Of a DNA stretch of 64,000 nt, positions 8,811-17,914 are shown piece by piece. The DNA lies in the NCBI RefSeq assembly GCF_030067705.1, contig NZ_JASJEX010000004.1, positions 1 to 64,000 of the forward strand, read 5' to 3'. The notes under the pieces are model-generated. The model did no database searches, was not told where the DNA came from, and was given only the letters and a program-made list of their open reading frames with translations. Positions within the stretch are counted from its first letter, which is position 1; the number at the start of each line of letters is the position of its first letter. The translations under genes were made by a program, and so were the position numbers. The stretch comes from Kribbibacterium absianum. Lineage in GTDB: Bacteria; Actinomycetota; Coriobacteriia; Coriobacteriales; Atopobiaceae.

Positions 8811-10586
8811 TTAGAGCTCCTCCACTTGTCCGCTCTCGACGTAATCGGTGCCGATCGCCTCGGCGGCCTCCTTGTCGGCCTTGGTCGCGCGGCTCGTGCC
8901 GAAGCGACGGATGACGGCGTTCATGATGAGGACCGCGCCGTAGGTGATCATGATCAGGATGGTCGCGAAGGCGCAGGCGATGCCGTAGTTGCCCTTCTCG
9001 GCGAACTCGTTGATCTGCACCGTGATCAGGTACGTGGACGGCGTCACGAGCAGGATGATCGCGGAGATGGCCGTGATCGAGCGCACGAAGGCCGTCACGA
9101 GGCCGGAGAGGAAGCTCTCCTTGATGAGTGGCAGCGTCACGGTGCGAAACACCGTGAAGCTGTCGGCGCCCATGTCGTAGGCCGACTCCTCGATGGACTT
9201 GTCGATTTGGCGCAGCGCCGAGATGCCGGAGCGCGTGCCGGTGGGCAGCGAGCGCACGACGAACACGATGATGAGGATCGCGCTCGTGCCGTAGATGCCC
9301 TGCAGGAGCCCGGTGTGGAACAGGCCGCCGGAGAAGCCGCGGATGTAGCCCACGCCGAGGACGGTGCCCGGCACCGCCATGGCGAGCATCGAGACGGCCT
9401 CGATGAACCCGCGCCCGTGGAAGTCGCGCTTCACCACGAGGTACGAGATGACCATCGAGAGCAGGGCCGTGATGGGCGCCGCGATGAGCGAGAGCAGGAA
9501 CGAGTCGCCGAAGGCCTGCAGGCCGTGGTACTTGGTGAACACCTGCGCGAACCACTTGCCGGTGAGCGTGAAGTCGTAGCCCCAGGTCTTGAAGAGGGCG
9601 CCGAACGGCACGCAGATGTACATCGCGACGACGAAGATGGCGCAGACGGAGCAGAGGAGCGTCAGCGGGATGCGCACGGAGTTGTCCGTGGTGAGCATGC
9701 GGGCGCGGCTCGCCTTGCCGGAGAGCGTCGCCGTGGACTTGGCCTCGAGCACGTACTTCTGCACGGCGAACATCGCGAGCGTGATGCACAGGAGCACGAC
9801 GGCCATCGCGGCGGCGCCCTGCTTGTCATAGGCGCCGGTGATCTGCAGGTAGATCGTCGTGGCGAGGGTGTCGTAGGAGCCGCCGATGATCATCGGGTTC
9901 GCGAAGTCGGCGATGGACTCGATGAAGGTGACGAGGAACGCGTTGCCGAGGCCCGGGGCGATGAGCGGCAGCGTCACGGACGTGAAGACCTTCCAGCGGG
10001 AGGCGCCCATGTCGCGCGACGCCTCCTCAAGCGACGGGTCGATGTTCCGGAGGAGGCCCTTGAGCATCATGTAGCACACCGGGAAGAACGTCAGCGTCTG
10101 GACGATGAAGATGCCCCAGAAGCCGTAGACGTTGTTGTCGTAGATGCCGAGCACGTAGCGCGTGATGATGCCCGCCTTGCCGAACAGCATGATGATGGAG
10201 AGCGACAGCACGAAGGGCGGGCTCACCACCGGCAACATCGAGACGAGCGCGAACAGACCGCGCATGAACTTGGTCTTGAGCTGCACGTACTCCTCGACGT
10301 AGGCGAAGAGCAAGCCCACGAGGGCGGAGCAGATGCCCACGAGGAAGCCCACCGCCAGCGTGTTGGTGATGGCCGTCGTGAAGCTCCCCATCTGGAAGAT
10401 GCGGTCGAACACCGCCAGCGACGGGCCGCTGTCGGTGATGAAGCTGTCAACCAAAAGGATGGCCAGCGGGTACAGGATGAAGAGCGTCAAAAGCGCGATA
10501 AGGACGACGATGGTCGTCATCATGATGGGGTCGCCGAGCAACTTCTTGCGGTCGAGAGCGGCGCTTTGGTCCTTGGCCACGGACAT
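8811..10586 (-). CDS. ABC importer permease, double-module (FbpB-like)
   Basis: A 591-residue integral membrane protein with about twelve hydrophobic segments, built as two fused permease halves in the manner of FbpB/AfuB. Each half carries the EAA coupling loop, for example EEASRDMGASRWKVF in the first and EESAYDMGADSFTVF in the second. The fused form means one gene supplies both membrane subunits. The start ATG at 10586 follows AGGAAAGGGGG closely. A hairpin lies in the 135-bp spacer that separates it from the binding-protein gene. Confidence 0.92.
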   Translation of the reverse strand: MSVAKDQSAALDRKKLLGDPIMMTTIVVLIALLTLFILYPLAILLVDSFITDSGPSLAVFDRIFQMGSFTTAITNTLAVGFLVGICSALVGLLFAYVEEYVQLKTKFMRGLFALVSMLPVVSPPFVLSLSIIMLFGKAGIITRYVLGIYDNNVYGFWGIFIVQTLTFFPVCYMMLKGLLRNIDPSLEEASRDMGASRWKVFTSVTLPLIAPGLGNAFLVTFIESIADFANPMIIGGSYDTLATTIYLQITGAYDKQGAAAMAVVLLCITLAMFAVQKYVLEAKSTATLSGKASRARMLTTDNSVRIPLTLLCSVCAIFVVAMYICVPFGALFKTWGYDFTLTGKWFAQVFTKYHGLQAFGDSFLLSLIAAPITALLSMVISYLVVKRDFHGRGFIEAVSMLAMAVPGTVLGVGYIRGFSGGLFHTGLLQGIYGTSAILIIVFVVRSLPTGTRSGISALRQIDKSIEESAYDMGADSFTVFRTVTLPLIKESFLSGLVTAFVRSITAISAIILLVTPSTYLITVQINEFAEKGNYGIACAFATILIMITYGAVLIMNAVIRRFGTSRATKADKEAAEAIGTDYVESGQVEEL

Positions 10587-10639
10587 CCCCCTTTCCTTGA
10601 GTCTTGGAGCAAGCCTTCAGCTTGCCCCTCTACAGCGAA

Positions 10640-10668
10640 GATGCCGGGAGGGAGGACCCCCCGGCATC
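10640..10668 (-). promoter_or_regulatory. Intercistronic hairpin between binding protein and permease genes
   Basis: A perfect 9-bp stem (10640-10648 with 10660-10668) without a run of T after it. In this position, after the binding-protein gene, such hairpins commonly attenuate read-through or protect the upstream message so that binding protein is made in excess. The role here is inferred. Confidence 0.6.
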
Positions 10669-10721
10669 ATGGCTTGAGCCTCCGTCGCCACTGAGGCGAC
10701 GGTCAGACCGACCTCGCTCCT

Positions 10722-11858
10722 CTACTCGGTCTGGAAGCGGTCGTCGCCGCCGCCGAGGGCCGCCATGACCTCCTCGACGTAGGTGGAGGTGTTCTTCTTG
10801 GCGTCCTCGAAGTCGTAGTCCATCGTGTTGTCCGGGTCGAGGCCGTACTCGGTGGCCACTTCGGGCTGGGTGGCGTTGTCGATGACGAGGAACTGGTAGG
10901 AGCCGTTCTGCGCGGCAAGCTCCACGCACTCCGGGGACAGCGCGTACTCGACCCACAGCTTGGCGGCGTTGGGATGCGCGGCGCCCTTGAAGATGGCGGT
11001 GGCGCCCACCTCGCAGGTGGTGCCGGACGTCGGGACCTGCATGCCGATGTTCTCGTAGCCGTTGTCCACGATCTGGTAGATGCCGTCGTGCAGGAAGCCG
11101 AGGCCGAGCACGCACTCGCCGGTGCCGACGTTCTTGGAGGGGCCGGAGCCGGACTTGGTGTAGACCTGCACGTTCTTGTCGAGGTCGACGAGCCACTGGA
11201 TGCCCTCGTCGTGGCCGTACTTCTGGATGGCCGTGTTGATGATCAGCTTCGCCGTGCCGGCGGTGTTGTAGTTGGAGCTCCAGATGAGGCCCTTGTACTT
11301 GGCGTCCGTGAGGTCCGCGAAGTCCTTCGGCGCGTCGATGCCGAGGCGCTCGAGCTCGTCCTTGTTGTACATGATGCCGAGCATGCCGGTGTAGATGCCG
11401 AACCAGTTGTTGTCGGCGTCCTTGTAGATGTCCTTGGTGATGTGGGAGGCATTGGCCGCGTCATAGGGCTCGAGCAGGCCGGCGGCGGCGCACTCGTTGT
11501 AGGGGTCGGAGGTGCCGCCGAACCACGCGTCGGCGCTCGGGTTGCCGTTCTCCTCCTCGATCTTCGCCTGAACCTCACCGGTGGACAGGCGCTGGCTCTG
11601 GACGTCGATGCCGTAGAGCTCCTTGAAGTGGTCGCACGCGGCCGTCAGGTACTCCTCCTCGCAGGAGCCGTACACGACGAGCGAGCCTTCCTTTTGGGCT
11701 GCGGCCACGAGCTCGGCGTCAGCGCCGACGGAGTCGCCGGACTCTGCCTCGGCCTGGGCGCCGTCGCCGGCCGAGCCACCACTGCACGCGACAAGACCAA
11801 GACCTGCGACCGCGATTGCGGACCCGCCAAGGAAGTTGCGACGCGTGACGTTCTTCAT
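10722..11858 (-). CDS. ABC importer substrate-binding lipoprotein (FbpA/AfuA-like)
   Basis: A 378-residue extracellular binding protein. The N-terminus carries a twin-arginine-like signal (TRRNFLGG) followed by a hydrophobic stretch and a lipobox LVAC, so it is probably exported folded and anchored by lipid at Cys25. The mature part has the SLVVYGSCEEEYLTAA start and the DAWFGGTSDPYNECAAAGLL pattern of the family that binds Fe3+ or phosphonate ligands. It is the first gene of the three-gene importer, and the start at 11858 has AGGTGG upstream. Iron is the default family assignment; phosphonate or another anion is possible. Confidence 0.9.
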   Translation of the reverse strand: MKNVTRRNFLGGSAIAVAGLGLVACSGGSAGDGAQAEAESGDSVGADAELVAAAQKEGSLVVYGSCEEEYLTAACDHFKELYGIDVQSQRLSTGEVQAKIEEENGNPSADAWFGGTSDPYNECAAAGLLEPYDAANASHITKDIYKDADNNWFGIYTGMLGIMYNKDELERLGIDAPKDFADLTDAKYKGLIWSSNYNTAGTAKLIINTAIQKYGHDEGIQWLVDLDKNVQVYTKSGSGPSKNVGTGECVLGLGFLHDGIYQIVDNGYENIGMQVPTSGTTCEVGATAIFKGAAHPNAAKLWVEYALSPECVELAAQNGSYQFLVIDNATQPEVATEYGLDPDNTMDYDFEDAKKNTSTYVEEVMAALGGGDDRFQTE

Positions 11859-12065
11859 GGTTCCACCTGTCCCTTCGGAGCTTGTCGGCGCTTCGATCGC
11901 GCCTCTTTAAGCATTGTTATGATGGGACACAAAGCAAAAAGCGCAGCGGATTCGCCCAGGGGACGTTCGTAACAGGTAAAAGGCGGGCCAGTGCTTTCCT
12001 GTGGACAAGACCGTCAGAAATGGGTATACAGGGTGCCTTTTTTTGGCATGCCAGCTTCGGATGGG

Positions 12066-13085
12066 CTATGCCTCGTGGGCCATGCGCCCCTTCACCCGGT
12101 CGAGGAACCGCGCCGAGCCGCCAACGGCGCCGAGCGCGAGGCCCTCGTAGTACCGACGGTCCGTGGCCTTCTTGAGCCATGGGTGCTCGGAGGCCAGCCA
12201 GGAGCGGAACTCCCTGGCACGGGCACGACCGCGCCTCCGGTCGTCGTCATAGACCAGCATGATGTTGTAGTGCGTGTTCACGAGGAGCCGTGCGCGCTCG
12301 CGGACATAGGCCGCGCGCGCCTCCTCGAGCCCTGGATCGAGGAGGCGCTCCTCGGCGAACTCGGCGACACGGCGCACGACGCGGTCGTGGTCGGCGAACC
12401 GTCGCACGTAGTTGGGCGCCGCAACGCTCTGGGACGCGTTCCCCACCTGGTACTGGTAGACCTCGATGTCCAGGAACGTGACCGTGCGCGCCTGGCTCGT
12501 GAGCTCGATCACGTACTGGCTGTCCTCGTAGAAGGTGCGCTCCAGGAGCCTGAGGCCGAGCCGGCGCGCGAAGTCCGTGCTCGCGTTGACCGTGTGTATC
12601 TGGGCCGCCGAGCTCCGCGCAAGCACGTCCGAGACCGTCGTGAGAGGCACGCACTCCCCCACCGGGACACCGGCCGGCAGCGGCCGCGGCTCCCGATCGC
12701 CCGTGCCCATGCGGACGTCGCAGCGCCAGTCGACGACAAGGTCGGAGCTCAGGCCGGCCAACGCGTCGAGCAGTGCGTCGAGCCCGTCCACGTCCACCCA
12801 GTCGTCGCCGTCCACGACGCGGAAGTAGCGCCCCCGCGCGAGGGCGAGCCCGGTGTTCACGGCCCCACCATGCCCGGCGTTCTCCTGCGACACCACGCGC
12901 ACCACCTCGGGACACCGCTCCGCATAGCGGTCGGCCACCTGGCGCGTGCCGTCCGACGAGCCGTCGTCCACGACGATGACCTCGAGGCGCCCCGCGAAGC
13001 GCGACAGCGCCAGCGTCTCCAGGCCCGTCGACAGGCAGCTCTCGACGTTGTAGCTCGGCACGCAAACGGTCAGCTGCGGCTGCAC
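12066..13085 (-). CDS. Glycosyltransferase family 2
   Basis: A 339-residue GT2 enzyme. LTVCVPSYNVESCL starts the Rossmann-like donor domain, followed by VIVVDDGSSDGT and the metal-binding VDGDDWVD. The acceptor half is helical with no clear membrane span. It is the last gene of a four-gene unit whose first two genes encode a TagG/TagH-like exporter, which points to a secreted polysaccharide or teichoic-acid-like polymer. It begins 9 bp after the preceding glycosyltransferase. Its sequence resembles the glycosyltransferases at 40106-41137 and 41241-42275 more than the gene just upstream. Confidence 0.87.
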   Translation of the reverse strand: MQPQLTVCVPSYNVESCLSTGLETLALSRFAGRLEVIVVDDGSSDGTRQVADRYAERCPEVVRVVSQENAGHGGAVNTGLALARGRYFRVVDGDDWVDVDGLDALLDALAGLSSDLVVDWRCDVRMGTGDREPRPLPAGVPVGECVPLTTVSDVLARSSAAQIHTVNASTDFARRLGLRLLERTFYEDSQYVIELTSQARTVTFLDIEVYQYQVGNASQSVAAPNYVRRFADHDRVVRRVAEFAEERLLDPGLEEARAAYVRERARLLVNTHYNIMLVYDDDRRRGRARAREFRSWLASEHPWLKKATDRRYYEGLALGAVGGSARFLDRVKGRMAHEA

Positions 13086-13094
13086 GGTGCCCTC

Positions 13095-14189
13095 CTAGCG
13101 CTCCGATTGGATCTTCGTGACAAGGCCGGGTCCCTGGGCCTTCGCGCGGCTCACAGCGGTGCCGAGTGCGAGCATCGCCGGGACGCACCCGGACCTCAGC
13201 ACCCCGAGCGAGACGGCCAGCGCGCGAGAGCGCCGTGCCCGCGCCACGGGGATCAGCCGCTGGAAAAGCGGGTCGCGCTTGAGCTCGCGAGCCCAAGCAC
13301 GGCGTTCCCCCTTCGACAGGCCGCCCACCGGGGCCGCCTGGCGCATCAGGGTCGAGACCACATAACGGCCGTACAGCGCGCCGAGCGTCTGCATGGCCTC
13401 GTCGTCGGCGATGCCGTGCGCCTCGAGGAAATCGAGCATGGTCTGGATGCGCGCCCGGTGCACGTCGTAGTAGTCCGGGGTGTAGCGCTGTGAGTCGTAG
13501 CGGCCGCCCGTCAAGCTCCCCGAGCGCTTCTGGTAGCGGTACTCGGCCACGTCGAGGACGCAGACCGTGCGGGCGCGCTCGAAGGCGCCGAGGGAGAAGA
13601 AGAAGTCCTCGGAGACCGTGAGGCCGGAATCGAACCGGAGGTCGGCCACGAGCGCGCGGCGGAAGAACTTCGTGTGGACATAGCCGAGCAGCGTGCGCTC
13701 CTCGAGCGGCAGCGCGAGGCCGGCCACCTCGTCCGTTCCCCGCGCGACCGCGGACGGGGCCGTGACGCGATTCGCGTAGACGAACCCGCCGGCGCCGTCC
13801 AGATAGCGCTCCTCGAGCCCCTCCACCACGATGTCGGGGTCCTGGGCCTCAATGGCGGCGGCAGCGGCCGAGAGAAAGTCCGGCCCAGTCTCATCGTCAG
13901 GGTCCGGGAAGCAGACGTAACGTCCCCGTGCCACCTCGAGGCCGGTGTTGCGGGCGGCGGAGAGCCCGCGGTTGCTCTCGTGGCGCACGACGCGCACGCG
14001 CGCGTCGCCAGCCGCCTCGTTGAGGGCGGTCTCGATCGAGGCGTCCGGCGAGGCGTCGTCGACGAGGATGAGCTCGAAGTCCCCGCAGCGCTGGTCCAGC
14101 AGGCACCGGACCGCGCGCGCGATGTACGGCTCCACGCCGTAGACGCAGAGCACCAGGCTGAACAAGGGCTCCGCAGGCGCCATCGTCAT
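13095..14189 (-). CDS. Glycosyltransferase family 2
   Basis: A 364-residue GT2 enzyme with FSLVLCVYGVEPY, ILVDDASPDAS, GLSAARNTGL and a PDPDDE metal motif. The start is ATG at 14189, which overlaps the TGA of the ABC ATPase as ATGA, so the two are translationally coupled; a second ATG lies two codons on. The reading frame stays open far upstream to 15896, but that extension only runs opposite the ABC genes and has no start signal. It is paralogous to the gene at 6498-7586. It likely builds the glycan exported by the adjoining ABC pair. Confidence 0.88.
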   Translation of the reverse strand: MTMAPAEPLFSLVLCVYGVEPYIARAVRCLLDQRCGDFELILVDDASPDASIETALNEAAGDARVRVVRHESNRGLSAARNTGLEVARGRYVCFPDPDDETGPDFLSAAAAAIEAQDPDIVVEGLEERYLDGAGGFVYANRVTAPSAVARGTDEVAGLALPLEERTLLGYVHTKFFRRALVADLRFDSGLTVSEDFFFSLGAFERARTVCVLDVAEYRYQKRSGSLTGGRYDSQRYTPDYYDVHRARIQTMLDFLEAHGIADDEAMQTLGALYGRYVVSTLMRQAAPVGGLSKGERRAWARELKRDPLFQRLIPVARARRSRALAVSLGVLRSGCVPAMLALGTAVSRAKAQGPGLVTKIQSER

Positions 14190-14989
14190 GCCCCCAGCGC
14201 CTTGTAGGCGTCGCACACTTCCCGCGTCGGGCCCACCATGCGCAGCTCGCCCTTCTCGATCCAGGCGACGCGCGTGCAGATGCGCTCCACGAGGTCGATG
14301 GAGTGGCTCACGAGCAGCACCGTGACGTTGTTGGACTCCACGAGCTCCTGGATGCGCCGCTCGCACTTCTGCTGGAACAGGAAGTCGCCCACGGAGAGGG
14401 TCTCGTCGACGATGAGGATGTCCGGCTCGGTGATCGTGGCGATGGCGAACGCGATGCGGGCCACCATGCCGCTCGAGTAGTTCTTGAGCGGCATGTCCTG
14501 GAAGTCCCGGAGCTCGGCGAAGTCGATGATCTCCTCGTAGTGCTCGTCGATGAACGCCTTCTTGTAGCCGAGCAGCGCGCCGTTGAGGTAGATGTTCTCG
14601 CGCGCGGTGAGGTCCATGTCGAAGCCGGCGCCCAGCTCGATGAGCGGCGCGATGGTGCCCTTGACGGTGACGGACCCCTCGCTCGGCTCCAGCACGCCGG
14701 CGATGCACTTGAGCATCGTGGACTTGCCCGAGCCGTTGGTGCCGACGAGCCCGAAGGCCTCCCCCCGCTTCACGGTGAAGGAGACGTCGTCCAACGCGCG
14801 GAACTCCTTGAAGAAGAGGTTCCGACGCACGAGCGCGATGAAGTACTCCTTGAGGGAGTTGAGCTGCTCGGACGCGATGTTGAAGATCATGCTCACGTTG
14901 TTGACGCTGATGAGCGTCTCGGCGTCGGGCGCCACCTCGTGGGCGGTCAGGATGGAGCCGCTGTCGGGCGCGTTCGGGATAATGGCCAC
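14186..14989 (-). CDS. Polysaccharide/teichoic acid export ABC ATPase (TagH-like)
   Basis: The 267-residue ATPase of a polymer exporter. Walker A GTNGSGKST is at 83-91, the signature is the YSSGM form (171-175) typical of TagH, Wzt and RfbE, and Walker B ILIVDE is at 191-196. There is no C-terminal glycan-binding domain, so it is the short TagH/KpsT-like type. The gene follows the permease by 9 bp and overlaps the next glycosyltransferase by 4 bp. Together they indicate flipping of a lipid-linked glycan across the membrane. Confidence 0.93.
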   Translation of the reverse strand: MAIIPNAPDSGSILTAHEVAPDAETLISVNNVSMIFNIASEQLNSLKEYFIALVRRNLFFKEFRALDDVSFTVKRGEAFGLVGTNGSGKSTMLKCIAGVLEPSEGSVTVKGTIAPLIELGAGFDMDLTARENIYLNGALLGYKKAFIDEHYEEIIDFAELRDFQDMPLKNYSSGMVARIAFAIATITEPDILIVDETLSVGDFLFQQKCERRIQELVESNNVTVLLVSHSIDLVERICTRVAWIEKGELRMVGPTREVCDAYKALGA

Positions 14990-14998
14990 TGGGGACTC

Positions 14999-15820
14999 CT
15001 AGATGAAGAGGATGAACTTGTGCTCGTTCTTCCGGAACACGAGCAGCCCGATGGCGAGCATCACGACGGCCATGAGGACGCACATGACGTTGGCCTCGAG
15101 CGAGGGCACCTGCTGGTAGAGGACGCAGGTGCGGAAGTAGTCGACGTACTGGTAGAGCGGGTTCCACTTCATGAGCCCCTGCAGGGTCGCCGGCAGAAGG
15201 TCCAGGGTGTAGAAGATCGGGGTCGCGTACATCCAGGCCGTGGTCACGACGCCCCACAGGTGGATGACGTCGCGGAAGAACACCGCCAGCGTCGCCAAGA
15301 GCAGCGACAGGCCGATGCAGAAGACCAGGAAGTACACGAGGAACGGCACGAGGAAGATCGCCTGCCAGCCGAGCGGGACCTGGCACACGAGCATGACCAG
15401 CGCCACGGCGATGAGTGACAGCGCGAAGTTCACGACGGCGAAGAGAACCTTCTCGACCGGGAACACGAGGCGGTTCACGCGGACCTTCTTGAGCAGGGGC
15501 GCCGCGTTGATGATCGACCACATGCCGTCGGAGGTCGCCGAGCTCATCAGGCCGAACGTGATGTTGCCGATGATCAGGTACACCGGGTAGACGTTGGCCG
15601 GCATGTCGGCGCCGCGCATGAAATGGGTGAACACCACCGCCATCACGAGCATCATCAGAAGCGGGTTGAGCACCGACCACACGATGCCGAGCACGCTCCG
15701 GCGGTACTTGAGCTTGAAGTCCTTGCGCACAAGCTCCTGCAGGACGGCGATGTCTCGCTTGGCGCCGGTGTTCCACGTAGCCTGCTGGTAGGTCAGGCGT
15801 TGTTCCTCGGTGGTGGCCAC
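14999..15820 (-). CDS. Polysaccharide/teichoic acid export ABC permease (TagG-like)
   Basis: A 273-residue ABC-2-type membrane subunit with six hydrophobic segments. The N-terminal amphipathic interface and LVRKDFKLKYRRSVLGIVWSVL region are typical of TagG, Wzm and RfbA, and ATPIFYTLDLLPATLQGLMKWNPL in pieces matches the conserved re-entrant region of this family. It is the first gene of the four-gene export and glycosyltransferase unit (15820 to 12066). Confidence 0.93.
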   Translation of the reverse strand: MATTEEQRLTYQQATWNTGAKRDIAVLQELVRKDFKLKYRRSVLGIVWSVLNPLLMMLVMAVVFTHFMRGADMPANVYPVYLIIGNITFGLMSSATSDGMWSIINAAPLLKKVRVNRLVFPVEKVLFAVVNFALSLIAVALVMLVCQVPLGWQAIFLVPFLVYFLVFCIGLSLLLATLAVFFRDVIHLWGVVTTAWMYATPIFYTLDLLPATLQGLMKWNPLYQYVDYFRTCVLYQQVPSLEANVMCVLMAVVMLAIGLLVFRKNEHKFILFI

Positions 15821-15961
15821 GGAACCTCCGTGCTCGAGGGGTCAGGGACAAAGGGGCGGCGTCGGGCGCCGCGAACCCGATGGACAAAGATACCATGGGC
15901 TTTCAGGGCGCCCATGGAGCGCCCATGGAACCGGCGCTGACAGCCCAGCCTCTGCATAAAG

Positions 15962-15982
15962 AAAAAGCCCCACAGGGGGGCT
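15962..15982 (-). terminator. Rho-independent terminator after tRNA-Asn
   Basis: A short G+C-rich stem (15966-15971 with 15977-15982) followed on the minus strand by five T residues, 9 bp past the tRNA 3' end. Confidence 0.75.
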
Positions 15983-15990
15983 GAAGAATC

Positions 15991-16065
15991 TGGCTCCTCG
16001 GGTAGGGCTCGAACCTACAACAGCGCGGTTAACAGCCGCGTGCTCTACCATTGAGCTACCGAGGA
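15991..16065 (-). tRNA. tRNA-Asn, anticodon GTT
   Basis: Cloverleaf with acceptor stem TCCTCGG/CCGAGGA, anticodon loop CTGTTAA giving GTT, T-loop TTCGAGC, discriminator G and encoded CCA at 15991-15993. Confidence 0.97.
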
Positions 16066-16155
16066 ATTCGCGGTGCGCCTTTGGCACGAGAAAGAAGTAT
16101 AGCGCCTCTCCCCCACCCCGCAAGTGCCAATCTCACGTTTTTTCGCGCCGCCCGT

Positions 16156-16231
16156 GGACGCTTCCGTCAAAGCGCTGTGTCCACGCTCCAATCGGCTGGA
16201 GCGTGGACATTTGGCTTTGACCGGAGCGTCC
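16156..16231. repeat. Family C long hairpin repeat, copy C1
   Basis: A single large inverted repeat. The left arm 16156-16190 (begins GGACGCTTCCGTCAAAGCG) pairs with the right arm at about 16197-16231, leaving a 6-nt loop. It is the simple form of the element that occurs as nested, tandem copies at 55789-56069 and 61041-61182. It lies between tRNA-Asn and the terminator of the YfcC carrier gene. Confidence 0.85.
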
Positions 16232-16274
16232 GCACTCTTGCGGGCACCCCGAAGAAGAGGGGCACCCTCGTGCC

Positions 16275-16307
16275 AAAAGAAGGGCCCCGCGGCTCGCCGC
16301 AGGGCCC
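16275..16307 (-). terminator. Rho-independent terminator of the YfcC carrier gene
   Basis: A 12-bp stem (16282-16293 with 16296-16307, one G-U pair) followed on the minus strand by TTCTTTT, 27 bp after the stop codon. Confidence 0.85.
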
Positions 16308-16333
16308 CTTAGGAGCCGATGTCCCTTTTCCAG

Positions 16334-17914
16334 CTAGGCCGGTACCACCATGCAGGCGACGGTCAGGACGACCATCAGCACGAAGAACAGGATCACGAGC
16401 AGCTTGGCCGCGAACTTGAGCCAGGTGCTGTAGTCCACGCGGGCGAGCGCGAGGCCGCCCATGATGGCGCCGCAGGTCGGCGTGAAGAGGTTCACGAAGC
16501 CGTTGGCCGCAGAGAAGATCTGGACCATGACGGACGGCGAGAAGCCCAGCTCCACCGCGAGCGGGCCCATGATGGGCATGGACACCGCGGCCATGCCGGA
16601 GCTCGACGGGATGAGGAAGGACAGGGCCACGTACAGCAGGTACGAGAGCGGCGCGAAGACGATGGCGCTCACGCCCTTGAGGCCTGCGGCCGCCGTGGTG
16701 AGGATCCAGTCGGAGAGGCCCGTATTGGCCATCAGGACGGAGACGCCGCGGGCCAGGGCGATGACGAGCACGACGCCCATCATGTCGCCGGCACCGGCGA
16801 TGAAGCCGTCGACCAGCTCGCGCTCGGAGAGACCGGCGACGATGCCGATGATGATGCCCATCAGGAGGAACCAGCAGGTGGCCTCCGCGAAGTACCACTG
16901 GCCGAGCGGCGTGCCGGTGAGGAAGGCGCTCCAGCCCATGGAGGTCTGGACCTCCTCGGTGATGACGGCGTCGGGCTCGGTGTTGAACACCAGCTCGCCG
17001 CCCACGCCGGCGTCGTCCCACGCGGCGATGATGTCCTCGCCGGTGATGGCGTCAGAGGTGGTCTCGGTGGCATAGCCGGCGTTGAACGCGTCGACGTGCA
17101 GGTCCTCCCAGGGCACGAAGCCGATGATCATCACGATGAAGGTGGTGATGAAGAGGACGAGCACCGCCTTCTGGCGGCCGGTGATCTGGGTGGTCTCAGA
17201 GACGGCCTTGGCGGCCTCGCCGTACTCCTTCTGGGCGGCCTGGCGCTCATGGTTGCCCAGGAGCGTGCGGTTGGGGTCGGCCTTGACCTTCTTGGCGTAG
17301 TTCATCACGAAGATGATCGAGATGGCGTCGGCCACGACCATCAGCAGCAAGCCGAGCACGATGACCACGGTCTGGTCGACGGGGATGCCCATGTCCGTGA
17401 GGGTGGCGGCCGCGATGCCCGTCGCGAACGGGTTCACCGTGGAGCCGAGCACGCCGCAGCCCGCGCCGAGGAGCACCACGGCGGCGCCCACAAGGACGTC
17501 CATGCCGGCGGCCATCATCGTGGCGGCGAGCAGGGCGTAGAAGCCCACGGTCTCCTCGCAGAAACCGTAGGTGGAGCCCATCAGCGAGAACACGACCATG
17601 ATGATCGGGATCAGCCACTCCTCCTTGCCGCCCATCCCACGGACGAGCGCGGAGATGCCGGCGTTGAGGGCGCCCGAGGCGTCCACCATCGCCAGGAAGC
17701 CGCCGAGGACCATGACGAAGATGCATACGTCGATGGCGTCGACAAAGCCCTCGTAGGGGGCCATGACGATGTCGGGCAGCGTGGCCGCAGTGATGTCGGG
17801 GAACGCCCCGGACATCGCAAGGGAGATGAGCGCCACGGCGATCAAGATGATGATCAAGATCGTGTAGGACGACAGCATCTCCCTCTTCTTCTTGGTAGCT
17901 TCAGCCATTGCCAA
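16334..17914 (-). CDS. YfcC/DcuC-superfamily carrier, probable basic amino acid transporter
   Basis: A 526-residue membrane protein with about twelve hydrophobic segments in two halves, the second beginning after a hydrophilic loop at about 205-250. The STYGFCEETVGFY and GSTVNPFATG segments are typical of the YfcC family (COG1288), whose members are often annotated as arginine/ornithine carriers. It follows the arginine deiminase genes and the aminotransferase but is separated from them by 485 bp, so it is probably transcribed on its own. Uptake or exchange of arginine, ornithine or a peptide is a reasonable guess from context; the substrate is unproven. Confidence 0.85.
   Translation of the reverse strand: MAMAEATKKKREMLSSYTILIIILIAVALISLAMSGAFPDITAATLPDIVMAPYEGFVDAIDVCIFVMVLGGFLAMVDASGALNAGISALVRGMGGKEEWLIPIIMVVFSLMGSTYGFCEETVGFYALLAATMMAAGMDVLVGAAVVLLGAGCGVLGSTVNPFATGIAAATLTDMGIPVDQTVVIVLGLLLMVVADAISIIFVMNYAKKVKADPNRTLLGNHERQAAQKEYGEAAKAVSETTQITGRQKAVLVLFITTFIVMIIGFVPWEDLHVDAFNAGYATETTSDAITGEDIIAAWDDAGVGGELVFNTEPDAVITEEVQTSMGWSAFLTGTPLGQWYFAEATCWFLLMGIIIGIVAGLSERELVDGFIAGAGDMMGVVLVIALARGVSVLMANTGLSDWILTTAAAGLKGVSAIVFAPLSYLLYVALSFLIPSSSGMAAVSMPIMGPLAVELGFSPSVMVQIFSAANGFVNLFTPTCGAIMGGLALARVDYSTWLKFAAKLLVILFFVLMVVLTVACMVVPA

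Noticed and set aside
13095-15896. A 933-residue version of the glycosyltransferase starting at 15896
   Set aside because: The upstream 570 residues only overlap the TagG/TagH genes in another frame. The coupled ATGA start at 14189 fits the family length.
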